From assembly GCA_008828725.1 (NCBI GenBank), contig MEHQ01000823.1:304339-368338 (forward strand): a DNA stretch of 64,000 nucleotides, read 5' to 3'. A program made the translations under genes and the position numbers. The notes under the pieces are model-generated. The model saw only the letters and a program-made list of their open reading frames with translations. It was not told the DNA's origin and did no database searches. This DNA is from Saccharina japonica (Eukaryota; Sar; Phaeophyceae; Laminariales; Laminariaceae). This document shows positions 34,229 through 44,957 of this stretch, piece by piece (the first letter of the stretch is position 1; each line of letters starts with the position of its first letter).

Positions 34229-35233
34229 TAGAGGTGTGCCCTGGATGACCGAAACCTGGGTACCCGGCGGGTACAACCCAGATGGGTAAAACCCGTGACA
34301 GGTGCGGGTTTGACTTGAAACTCGCGGGTTTTGGGGGTGACCAAAACCCGGGTACTCGGCGGGTTCGAGTACCCGGGTACCCGTATGTTTGGCATATCCC
34401 CCCTCACAATATCTCTAGAAACCCCGGGTACTCGGCGGGTTCGAGTACCCGGGTACCCGTATGTTTGGCATGTCCCTCAAATCGACAAAGAACGGGGTGC
34501 TCAAGGGTGTCACTATTCAGAGCTGAATATTCCACGAATATTCATGCTTTAAGCGATTTTCCAAGAGAGTTTCCACTGGTATTTTGCCTACGCGTGCCCG
34601 TTATGTCGACAACTTCGATATCCTTTGAGTGTACCACCGATTTATAGCCATGCATGTATTTTCCTCGAGCCATGACACCTGCCCGACATGGAAATCTAGG
34701 AACGCCACCTACTATTATTATGGCCACACATACTGTCAATCCATCTTTCGCTAGCTGAATGTGCTCAGTTCAGGGGCATAGGGTGTGGGTATCAGCGTGC
34801 GACTACGTAACGGCATTACCAGTTCAGGGGCATAGGGTGTGGGTATCAGCGTGCGACTACGTAACGGCATTACCAGTTCAGGGGCATAGGGTGTGGGTAT
34901 CAGCGTGCGACTACGTAACGGTATTACAGGTGGAAGGGTTGTCGAATACCCGCGGGGCTCTGTTACTGTTCGGCGCTCTGTTAGCGTTCGTTGTTTGATG
35001 GTTATAGTTATCGTTTCGACATTAAATCGCAGTACGCATTGTCATCCGCGTGTGGCATCCCTTGGTGGCCGTAAACGAAAACGGGTGGTCCGGGTTCCCG
35101 GGTTTACAGGAGTACTCGTTGAACCCGTTTGATTTCGTCAGAAAACCCGGGTTACCCGCGACGGGTTCGGGTTTCACTTTAAGAATGATCCAAGTGCTCG
35201 TTTGTGGCGGGTACTCGCCGGGGTACACTTCTA
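34229..35233 (+). mobile_element. Non-autonomous hAT-type element (1005 bp) with 8-bp TSD
   Basis: Ends are TAGAGGTGTGCCC... and ...GGGGTACACTTCTA, giving terminal inverted repeats that start TAGA[GA]GTG. The element is flanked by perfect 8-bp direct repeats CTCTGCAG at 34221-34228 and 35234-35241. TIRs starting TAGAG plus 8-bp duplications are hAT hallmarks. The interior is rich in GGGTACCCGGG palindromes near both ends. A 54-bp unit is repeated three times (starts 34771, 34825, 34879). No transposase frame is present. Confidence 0.8.
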
Positions 35234-36416
35234 CTCTGCAGGCGCTGGCTAGTTGTGGCTGGTGTGCGCATGTTTTATATCTCAATTTTTGCATAACCAA
35301 TTGAGCTTTTCCCTCCGTACCACCGCCGGCTCTCAAACTCGAAACCCGTTTTTTTGCTACTGCCACACACAGCGAGCAGCCCTGAGCCGTGAAGGGAAGA
35401 GCGGCGGCCTTAGCAGGTGCACCAGAGGAAACGGGAAAAGGTGTGTGCACGTGGCTACCACAGAACGCGTAAAGGCATCATGGTAGAATTTTGACACCAC
35501 TTACACCATATTCCGTCGGAAATCGCCTGTTCTACAAGCCCACGGTCGCGAGGGTTCTTGTTAACGTAACGTGGTTGACGGCCGCAACCGCCGATCCGCT
35601 TTACTGAGCAGCGTGTTCTTACCTGCTGTTTTTGTGTGCTTGTACAGTAGAAATATTGGCACAATATGTAACTTTTTCAAATTGATGCCTCCCATTTTAA
35701 TCAGCTTTTTCAAAGCCGCAGTCTTCAAATGTTTTTTTGGTTGAAATGCTTGTGGTAGGACGTGACAGTCCCCCCAATGGAAGATAACTCGTTCTGGCGG
35801 GCGCGAACAAAAAACGCCTAAGTGTTAGGCGTGAGACCTTATTTCTAATAATATGTGCTGTCCTTTGTTGGGAGCAGCATCTTTCGCAGGTTCTGCCGCA
35901 AGTCTTAGCCATTGTTCGTGACTACAGTACCCCGTGGCAACATTACAGATTGTTATGATTTTACGCACGCCATGTGACCAGCACGACCTCTCTCCTGGCC
36001 GGATTGTTTCGGCCACGTGACATGAACAACAGGGAAAAGGAGCCAGATCCAGCCCCAGCGCCAGCAGGAGCGGTAGCCACAGGCAAGCAGCGGCAGCAGT
36101 GGGGTGAAGGTGCGTGTGGGGCGTCGAAGGGTTGCCGGGCGCTACATTTTCTGTGTGCAAGTTTTGTGAGGTAAACAGTAACATGAACGATGCTGAGTTC
36201 CGAGCTGTAGGTTGTCGGGCAAATGAACTATGTCCCATGGCCGACCGCAACAATCTCCGATGTGTCATCGAGAGCATAATACGGCATGGCCCAGGGACAC
36301 CTCTGTGGCATGAGGCAGATAACCACTTCGTTTGTCTAAACACTGTGTATCGTGTCTTGGAATATTGTAACAACGGTGGAAGAACCACGCTGCTTTGAAG
36401 TGTGTTGAAATTGAGC

Positions 36417-36640
36417 CTATTCCGCCACACGGCGTGAGATACCACCCCCACTGCCTGTATCGACTTTACCGCTGAAGTTCTCAACACGCGAATAAGTTGA
36501 GGCTCTCAACGCAGCAGCATAGAAGCTGTAGTGCCAAGAGCTCTGTTTAGAGGGAGCGTATATGTTTGCCAGTCTTGATGTTGCGGATACATCACAGTGT
36601 GAAGGTTTCGCCCCAGGTATACGTGAAGCGCCACAAGTCG
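36417..36640 (-). repeat. Segment shared with 40219-40420, with a coding-like minus frame
   Basis: Both segments have gagcctattccgcc at one end, and the minus-strand frame carries related peptides (GAKPSHCDVSATSRL and SRVENFSGKVDTGSGG here; GAKQSDCHFSATRRV and SSLVDKFSGHIDVGG there, with a frameshift between). A TAG stop ends the frame at 36417-36419. Probably decayed copies of a mobile element or duplicated gene. No family recognised. Confidence 0.4.
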
Positions 36641-36698
36641 TGCAAGCAACACTGCGGATCGTCACTATTTTTTGTATGGTCCAAAGATACACTGGTAC

Positions 36699-36781
36699 GG
36701 GGGACCATATATTATACACAAAAACCTATATATTCCAGTATTTTTACTGAGCATATTTGGTCCAAATTACTATGTTCCCCC
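36699..36781. mobile_element. AATAGGACC-family small MITE, diverged
   Basis: Ends are gggggaccatatattat and ttactatgttccccc, with core acacaaaaacctatatattc. It is weaker than the other copies but has the same layout and length. Confidence 0.4.
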
Positions 36782-37764
36782 GTAATATTACTATTTTACA
36801 AACGACAATGGCATGAGTTCTCGACGACATACAGCTCCGTTTTCAGTTACACCGCACCCTCAGCGAGAAATAAACGATATTGTATGAACCACCTGGCGCG
36901 TCCGCGCGCTCGGGGCACACGATGATATACAAGAATAAGCAAAACGAAGAAGCAGGCGCGGGAACAATTTGAAGCCTTGGCCTAGGGGGTGTGGTAAATT
37001 GCATCATACTTCGTATACGTGGAGGCATCAGTGCTCCCATCTCAACAGTCCACGGACTCCCTGAAAGCGAGAGCGCCAGGCGCGCATTGGGTGTTGACGA
37101 CGAGGGTGCAGCACTACAGTACTGATCCTCGTTTTCCTGACACGCAAAATATCACTGCGAACGTCAGGGAACGCGCTATCAACCAGTTTTGAATCGGCTC
37201 TTCAATCAGAGCGCTCCAGACTGCCATGTGATTGCCCTTCGCAGCAGCGGAAATGTCTACACCGTATGTACAAAATTCTTCTTACGCTGTCTACACCTAC
37301 ACCCAACGTCGCTCTGAGTCCAATGCTAAACGGGAAGACGCGCAAGCGACATAGTTGATCGAGTGATCGGTTTACACCCGTACTGCCTGTTGGTACAGCA
37401 GCGGCCTATTGCACCCGGCATGCTACGGGTACAGAACCTGGGCACCTGTAGATGGAGTCGGCAGCGGCGCTGTTGTCGCTTTTCGACCCTTTGCGGGGAC
37501 GCTTGGGGGTTCAATTATCTACAACCTCCGGCGTTGCGGACAGTGTTACGCATCACTGCCGGGGCCTTTTCTTCGGTAAACCACCCTACGGGTGGTGATA
37601 TCCTAGGTGAACGCGGTTGGCCTCTACCCTACTGTACTCCGTATAACACAGGAACGCATCTACCCACGAAGAAACCAAATGGTCCTTCATATGCACGTTC
37701 AGCCCATCGCACCTCTCCCAACGGTTTAAACTCGTGGACGACAGGTTTTACTCTACGCAAAGTG

Positions 37765-38082
37765 ATGGGCAATCCACTGGTGGGCATGACGGTCGGGGCG
37801 ACGATGTTCGTGGCTGGCATCGCATTCTGCGGCTTCGACGCAGGGCTCACTTCGACCGCAGGCGCGGCTACCTTCATGGCGGCTGTCACTGGGACGGAAT
37901 TTGTGGCCGTTCTGGGTGCCGCAGGAACCGCAGCCACGACTGCTGCCGCAATTGCGGGTGATGCGGATTCCGCCGCCAAAGAACCTGAAAGCGCCGTGTG
38001 CGGGATGGTTGCTGGCCTTGTCATTGGTGCCATCGTGCTGATCATGCTACTGTTTGTGGTCCATTCCGTTTTCAATAAATGA
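37765..38082 (+). CDS. Hypothetical small membrane protein, Ala/Gly-rich
   Basis: An open frame of 105 residues from ATG 37765 (context aaagtgATGG) ends at TGA 38080-38082. The stop overlaps an AATAAA-like signal (tcaataaatga). Composition is rich in Ala, Gly, Thr and Val. Three hydrophobic segments are visible, beginning GMTVGATMFVAGIAFCG, then FVAVLGAAGTAATTAAAIAG, and a last strong helix GMVAGLVIGAIVLIMLLFVV. A short acidic loop (DADSAAKEPES) lies before the last helix. The frame is open further upstream, to an ATG at 37363, but that part looks less protein-like, so it may be 5' UTR or an upstream exon. GC rises in this stretch relative to its flanks. No family recognised. A C-terminal exon of a larger gene is also possible. 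Confidence 0.5.
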   Translation: MGNPLVGMTVGATMFVAGIAFCGFDAGLTSTAGAATFMAAVTGTEFVAVLGAAGTAATTAAAIAGDADSAAKEPESAVCGMVAGLVIGAIVLIMLLFVVHSVFNK

Positions 38083-38277
38083 GCCGGTCAAGAAAGGGGA
38101 GGGTGATAGAGTTGGGGGTGATTCGTGGCCGTGGGTGTAGGGCGTGGCTCGACGAACGTTCCCGTTGGCGTAGCCTTCAGTTCATGAGCCAAAACCCCTT
38201 AGACGTGCCTAATACGCGTAGTTTCTACAGTACGGTATGTTTACGGACAGTGGAGAGCTACTGTAAGTTCGTAGCTG

Positions 38278-38455
38278 AGGGTGGTGTACTCGTCGACCAT
38301 GCATGCCGTAGTTGTAAAATCGTAGACCTCGCATCCCTACAATTCCGGGACGGAGCACGCCGGGCTTTCGCCGGACCAGGCTCGCAAGACACCAAGCCTG
38401 AAGCGCCGTGATGTGTCCAGCGAGTTGAATAGAGGGTGAGCTGCACTCTAGCAAG
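38278..38455 (+). repeat. Dispersed repeat (GTGTACTC...CCGGGACGGAGC... family)
   Basis: The block ctcgcatccctacaattccgggacggagc, followed about 100 bp later by gggtgagctgcactcta, also occurs inverted at 55545-55727, twice in tandem at 50692-50990, and partly at 21200-21270. Copies begin beside a G/C run and ggtgtactc. Function unknown. Confidence 0.6.
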
Positions 38456-41400
38456 GGTGTTCGGCATGTTTTCGAGTACTTCTTGGCGCGCGGATGACAA
38501 CTTCGAACGGCTTACTTTGTTTCCTGGTGTCGCCGCTTCCAGAGACAGCCACGCGTTAGACTGCCTCGTGTGCCTCGTGTGTGCCTCATTATTGGGTGTG
38601 CTGAGGGGAGGGAACTCATTCCCTCGTAGGAGCTTGGCATCGGTTGAGCAGCGGAGGAAGGGTAGATAAATTCTGTATGTACCGGTAGTTCACCCCCCTG
38701 AGAACTGGGTTCACTGGTTGGAAAAAACACTAGTCGAAATTAGAATAGAGTAATAACGGAAACACCAGTAAGTACAGTAGCACCTCGGTCGATGACGGAA
38801 AAGCTCGTTTTGAACTTCCCTTTTGTAAGTACAATGGCGTCTCGGTCGATGATGGCAAAGAGGGTCGTTTTTCATACAGCCGGGTCCAGCCCTCCCTTTC
38901 GCTCTTCAGCCCGCATCTCGTTGGGCGTATACCCGCTGGCGCTTTTCGCTGATCTGATACATTCGAGGGAAGTTTCTTCAGATGTTCCATCATGGGTGTA
39001 TCTCCGGTGACCGGTGTGCGGTGGCGCATAGAAATGCAGGTAGTTTCGATCTAAGGGTCAACACACAGTAGTGTTGTAAGGTTTTGGTTAGTTTTTAAAC
39101 TCATGCACGTTTCAGACGTTGACGACTAGCTACTCTTCTCGGTGATTCTGATGTGGGGGTTAATATAGTTATTGGTTAACTTTGTACTTTTGACTACCAC
39201 TCAATTTGGATACGAGTATCAAGAGCGATGGACGGTTGTCGTGCCTTATAAAACCAAGCAGTCACCGATGCAACAGGATACACTTCGAATTCCCATACGT
39301 AGTGTTCTGCACCATTAGGCCACGATCCGGGTGGTTTCGCCTGATAACACTGGGTTGAATCACATCGGCTGGCGTAGATGGAGTTCCTTCCGTGGTGCAA
39401 CTCATCGATAACGCAGTGAATATTGTTTTTATGTCGAGCACGAGGAATGCGGAGGCGTTCTCCGCTTCATGAGGGGTGATGCGTATTCACAGTCTCGGTT
39501 TACACGGCCCACAAGTACTCAAATATCGCTTGGCTCCCGGCATAGTCCACGCATAACCACGCCCCTCCCCCTCATCCCCGCCCACGTAGACTGTGTGACA
39601 CATGACATAATGCATATTTATCAAGAGTCAACAATCGCCAGCGCTATCTCCCACACGTTGAGTAATGGCCGAGAACCGAGAAACGTACAAATAGTAGTGT
39701 GGAGCTTCTTCACTCTGGCTCATTATGACGTCAACGTCTGGAACACCGTTTTTCCTGAATCCTTTTCCGTTGTCGGCCTGCGGAAGACCAAGAATCATAT
39801 CCCGAAACTGTCATTTTTTTGCGAGAGACCACTACTGCTAGAAGCTGTTTCCTTGGCAAGTCCGTCTTGGGCTAATTACGCTTCGCTCTGTGTCTACATT
39901 TGCTCCCGTACACGGACCTACAGGCTGCTGGCGACAATACAGCGAATGTAAGGGGAAATTTGCTGTTGTGTGCTGCGGGGAAATAATGTGTTGCCAAAGA
40001 ATTGTTTTGTCATAATAGCACGGACTGCAGGCTAGCAACCACACCCATACTGTGTTGCTACACTCTGTGGAGCAGAATGTCCGCGACGTTCTCTGAGCCA
40101 AGTCAGTCTCTTCGTGTTGTCCAAAATGCCAAAATGTACAGTGTGTGTTATCATGGCCCCGCCTATTTGCCAAGATGCAACGGATTCCGCTCCGGTATTT
40201 GTTTACGTCAGATATCTAGAAATTTGAGCCTATTCCGCCTCACAAGGTGAGATCTCACACCCCCTACATCGATGTGACCGCTGAATTTATCAACAAGAGA
40301 AGAGGTGGAGACTTCAGACGTAGCATCATTGAACAGATCTTCCCGATTGTCGTATGACTCTTCGTGTCGCGGAGAAGTGACAGTCTGATTGTTTTGCCCC
40401 GGGGTTGTGGTACATTACGTCATACCTGGTACACGTGAAGCGCCATCATTCGTACACGAACAATTGGAACTGGCATCAAAATGTTGTACACGAAATGTGT
40501 GTATTCGATCTAAAACATAAATTCACCTCATACTAAGGTCCTCCTTGAGACTTCGAAAATAAAAAATGGGTGATGTATTATTATATACCATCCCTTCATA
40601 TTAGTCAGTAAACCTGGTTCAATTTGTATCATGGTCCAGTAGTATCTTGAACGAAACTGACCCGAACAACCCCGAGACGGGAGACACCAAATCGCAGCGG
40701 TATGTAGTAGAGGAAGAGGCTGCAATGGCAAGCCTAATCCTGGTCGTCAGCTGAACCTTCGAGTTTTACCAATACGCTCGAGGATGAAAACTGAACAAAC
40801 ACACACACAAATGGCAACTCTAAATCTCAAACAAAAAGAGGGTTTCGCAAGGTATTGGGTTGTTCCTCGGCATAGTCTGCACCTGGTACACTAACAGGTT
40901 AAGAGCCCCGACAATCAGAAAAGCTTGGACCAGAAAGGACACGCTCCCCTATCAATAGGACTGTGATTAAGGCATGCTTCGGCTGGACTTCAGGGCTAGC
41001 TACTTAGTTGGATTAGTTGGCTGGTGGAAGTAAGATAAAGAACTGACGACTCGGTAGCAGCTAACCGGTAATAACCCGTCGAGCCAAACACATACCGCGC
41101 CAGTCTGGTGAAAAATACGCAAACATCTGCAAAACATCCACGCGCAAGAAAGACGCATGCTGCGGGTAAGGGGATTGTTTCTTGTTCCACTTTACCCGAA
41201 CCAAAAAATGCCTTGTAAAAACAAATGAAAGGTGGAACTCGATGGCCGTTCCCATTGCCTAGGCGAACGCACCGAAAATGAACTGTAAAACCAAAACGCG
41301 GTTTGGTAATTCCCCAGCTGCAGTCGAGGGGCCGCGTCAAAATCAAAAACAAGATTGGACAATGATATACCCCAATTATCTGCAATACTTACTCGCAACC

Positions 41401-42156
41401 AACTTGTAACTAGTCGATGACTTGTAGTTGGCCAACCCACAGCCCTACCCCTACCCTAGCATGCCTCCCTCTTTCGTGTCGGTGTTCCCTCAGGGTTGCT
41501 CACCCACCTAGCTTCGATTGTACGCGGACAAGACGCTATTTCCGATTGAGAATTTTGAGGTACGCAAAAAGATGGGGCCAACTCACACCTCCACACCTTT
41601 TTCATGTCGCACTCATGCCCACCCGCCAGTAGGGAAACCGTCTGCCATATCCTAGGGCGCCACGGAATCACCTTTACGGTAAACAAGGCGCCAGCTGTGA
41701 GGCATACGACGTGTTCTCCTGATCGATGGATACTCAATCAACTGCGCAAGCTGCCGTGCTCCGCTGCAATGCATTTGCCACAAGCATGGCCGTATTAAAT
41801 GCACCCCACCTCGACCTCACCAACGACACCCTTCTCCAAGCTCTGGTCCCGAAAACAATTGAGCAGCAGCGACATGGTCGCTGGCTTGGCGCTTTGCTTG
41901 CACCAAGAACAGCTCCGATTCTGGAGATTTCGCCTCTTCTGCTAAACTGCTCTAAAACTCACCAATATGCACGCGCGTTGTCTCGGGGTATTACCGCTCG
42001 CATAGCACGGGTGATACTGTTAGTGAGAAAACACGGCACGGGGGATACTATTACAAAGATAACACGGCCCCTGGAATGAATTCCAGAGCCGATTTTCTCC
42101 ACAACCAAAACCAGGAGGGCGCACACAAAATGAAAAAAAAAATGGCGGCTTTCGAC

Positions 42157-42450
42157 GCGTGCTACGACAGAAAAGAGCATTTTTTTGCTGGAAAACAAAT
42201 AACTGAATTGGGACCTTTTGAAGACTTTTTAACCCCAAATCGTCGTAAGTTAATTATTGTGCTGCATGCTTTTTTTTTTCAATTTACACCAGAGTAGGCC
42301 ATGAGATTGGTCATCTACTACTGTAGTAGTAGCATGTTCAGTTTCCTCTAAAATGAGTTTTTGACTACTGCAGGTATTGAGTTGTAGAGCTCCTCAAGTG
42401 AGGAACGCCCGCACAAAACAGGGCGCACCTCTGCCTTAAGGTAGCATGCT
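42157..42450. mobile_element. TAGAGGT-family MITE, diverged
   Basis: The left end is gcgtgctacgacagaaaaga and the right end gcacctctgccttaaggtagcatgct. The right end has a ccttaagg insertion relative to other copies. It contains gctcctcaagtgaggaacgc. Confidence 0.5.
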
Positions 42451-42574
42451 TCTTTTGATGGACTCGTCGCTTGGCGTTTTGTCCGCTCTCCTTCCATTTT
42501 TAATAAAAAATTCTCTTAAAAATTGTGTTTTAAAGTCAGTCTATTCTTTAAAAGTTTATAAATCCCTCGAGAAA

Positions 42575-42675
42575 ACGTCCTTCTTTCCTTCCTTCCTTCC
42601 TTCCTTCCTTCCTTCCTTCCTTCCTCCGTTCCTCCGTTCCTCCGTTCCTTCGTTCCTTCGTTCGTTCGTTCCTTT
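42575..42675. repeat. (CTTC)n / CCGTTC microsatellite
   Basis: A CTTC tetranucleotide run grades into gttcctccgttcctccgttc and then gttcgttcgttc. It is the source of the Ser/Pro-rich and Arg/Lys-rich frames there. Confidence 0.9.
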
Positions 42676-43191
42676 CAGCCTTTGGCTATTCCCACGCCTC
42701 GAGGACAACAGATCATCCACAGATAGATCATCTAGATCATCTGGTTTCTCGCCTACCGTTCTGAGAGGTGTTGCAGGATAGCTGCACAGCTCAGATCCAA
42801 CCCAAGAAACGTGTGCTAGGTCGCGCGGCAATATACAGCCCCCAATCGGGAACATGATGAAAAACAATACCAATTTGAAAGGTAAAGACCTTGAAGGTCG
42901 GGAATAGGTTTTGCCTCGAACGATCTAGACCATCATAAAGTGGGAAGCAATGATCTGTAGAAGCTATGTGCGAAGCGTGGGCTTTTCCTGACGTGCGTTA
43001 GGCAGTCCTCCGTCAAAACACCCGATCAAGCGCCCCAAAGTCAACCCGGGTCCACCCCTCGAGCGAGCCTCCACGGCACCTGATCCTCTCGGAATCAGGG
43101 TCCGGGGTAGACAGACACACTCGCGCACCCCGAGGCCTCATAGCAGCAGCTTGTTCTGCTGCTTCAATGGAAGCGGCGGGTTAAATTGACG

Positions 43192-43478
43192 CGCGACGCG
43201 TGCTACGATAGAGGTATATGTATACCTTTTTTTTGGCTGAAACATTTTCTGAATGACGGGGGGGGTGGCTCCTTAACCCAAAATCGCCGGAATTTATTTC
43301 TTGCGTTGCAATATTTTTTTCCTTTATACACCTACAGATCATGGGGGCATTTTCGTCGGGTAGCACCTTCAATTTACTCAAAAATCAGCTTTTTGGGTGA
43401 GGTACGGGGCTCCTCTCAAGTGACCACCCTTATGAGGCAAAAAACACGGTGCACCTCTATCGTAGCACGCGTCGCGCG
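43192..43478. mobile_element. TAGAGGT-family MITE
   Basis: The ends gacgcgtgctacgatagagg and cctctatcgtagcacgcgtc are an almost perfect 20-bp inverted repeat, the best-preserved in the window. The interior carries the family's ggctgaaacattttctgaat and ctccttaacccaaaatcgcc blocks. Confidence 0.65.
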
Positions 43479-44680
43479 TGAACGCGTACTTTATATGCGG
43501 AGGCGTGGAGAGATTGAGATATATGTTTTACCAATCCACCGGAGCGAAAAAACAGAAACAAAAAACGAAATACGAATACGGTGACACCCTGTCCGTACCA
43601 CCATATCTCCAATCGAGGCCTGCTCTCAGGCCCGGACTAAACTAACTGCCACAAACCGCTCGAAAGCAAACTGCGACTACTAAGTAAAAGCTTCGTCCGT
43701 TGTCAGGCCTTGACAAACGCCTACGTATAGCTGCTGTGACACAATCGCTCGTGAAACAACTTCCGCCTTTCTTCTCTCGCTGTCTTGCCCTCATACATTT
43801 GGCCCGGTTTTCTTGCGCAAAAGCCCTGACAGCGTAAAAAATGCACTCTTAGCCGAGGCGCATGCTACGGTGTTGTTCTGCCTAATTTGTTCTGAAGGTC
43901 CTCACTCAAGGGGGGCCTTTATACTACGTTCAGTATACCAACACACAATTTGGCTTTTATTTTTCAGGCAAAATCAAAGTTTAACCCCGATGAACTACCC
44001 CGTTAACCTACTCTCACCGACGCGTGCTACCTTAAGGTAGCGGTATATCTACCCGCAAGTGTTTCGAGGATCCCCTCACACGAGGATCTCTATACTAATA
44101 GTAAGTCAAAAGCGGCTTTCAAGAATAAAATGTGCACTTAAACCGACGAGCAGTCCCTATGTTTAAGCCAATAGGTGCGTCTCGAAACATTTTGAAAAAC
44201 ACTAAAAAAGCGATAAGCCGTATGCCTTACGAGGCATATTTACCTTATTGGGTAGTTCCTCGACTGAGAAGCGCAACCCTCAGTCTCGGTGACACGAAAA
44301 ATAAATTGGTAAAAAGTGGGGTACCCCTATCGTAACTCGGATCCCTATCTTAAGCCTAAGTGTGTCTCAAGACAAATTGAAAAACAAAAAACGACAAGCC
44401 ATGCCCCCTCAAGTCTCAAAGGGACACGAAACAAATCAGCAAAAACCGCTATCATACCCCTCTCGTCGTTACGCATCCCTAGGTATTTCCCTAAAATCAC
44501 GAAACAACATGGTTAAAAACTAACGAGTATTCCAACGACAAGGCACGCCTTATTATTGGGCAACGCCTCGGTATGGGAGTATATCAATACCCTACTGTAC
44601 GTCAGTCATAAATATCGCCTCATTAGGCAAAAACAAAAGCGTGCTACCTATATCGTAACGCGCACACACGCAATCAGGGG

Positions 44681-44957
44681 TCAGCTGCTTGTAACCCGCT
44701 CGCCAACCGCGGCGCATTCCTCCCGCAGTTTTCGCTCTAAGCTCGGGCCCAGCTCTTGCGCGAGCCGTGACAGCATGCTGTCGGGGTCTCCCAGCAGCTG
44801 GGATGGCGCGCCCTCCTCCGCCACCGTTCCGGCGCTCATGACGACGACCCGGTGGCAGGAGACGACGTCTTCCAGGCGGTGAGCGATCACGATCACCGCC
44901 ACTTCGCCGAGGTGAGATCGGATAAGGTCTTGGATGATCCCATCCGTCTCGGCATCC
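44681..44957 (-). CDS. ABCC transporter exon l (H-loop and C-terminus)
   Basis: The 277-nt terminal exon has acceptor ...cgaaacag and a TGA stop at 44683-44681. It starts DAETDGIIQDLIR, then VIVIAHRLEDVVSCHRVVVM (H-loop His542) and G-T-V-A-E-E-G-[AS]-P, followed by a short charged tail. In the intron, LINE-derived sequence begins about 40-50 bp from the acceptor. No canonical AATAAA is obvious just after the stop. Confidence 0.93.

Larger units (their letters stand above)
31437..37764. other. Intergenic region without a confident gene
   Basis: It contains the (CAG)n run, the 34.2-kb hAT element, the 33448 hairpin, T-runs near 33530 and 33630, the 36.4-kb shared segment and a small MITE (36699). 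The longest minus frame (35825-36487) lacks recognisable features. Confidence 0.5.
38083..44680. other. Intergenic region without a confident gene
   Basis: It holds dispersed repeats (38278, 40219), two TAGAGGT MITEs, and the CTTC microsatellite. A degenerate series at 43800-44640 repeats short blocks such as tacccctatcgtaactcg and aggatccc...cgaggatc. Frames at 39469-39951 and 41726-42079 (+) are unsupported. Confidence 0.5.

Noticed and set aside
34768..34932. CRISPR-like array (three 54-bp units)
   Set aside because: The units are contiguous with no unique spacers and lie inside a hAT-type element.
35825..36487. 220-aa ORF on the minus strand
   Set aside because: An ORF of this length is not very unlikely in 64 kb at this GC; no domain, no conserved motif, and several shorter frames overlap it on the other strand.
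41604..42079. Plus ORFs suggestive of a retroelement tail (CPPASRETVCHIL)
   Set aside because: The Cys/His spacing is incomplete and there is no second copy or RT motif to support it.
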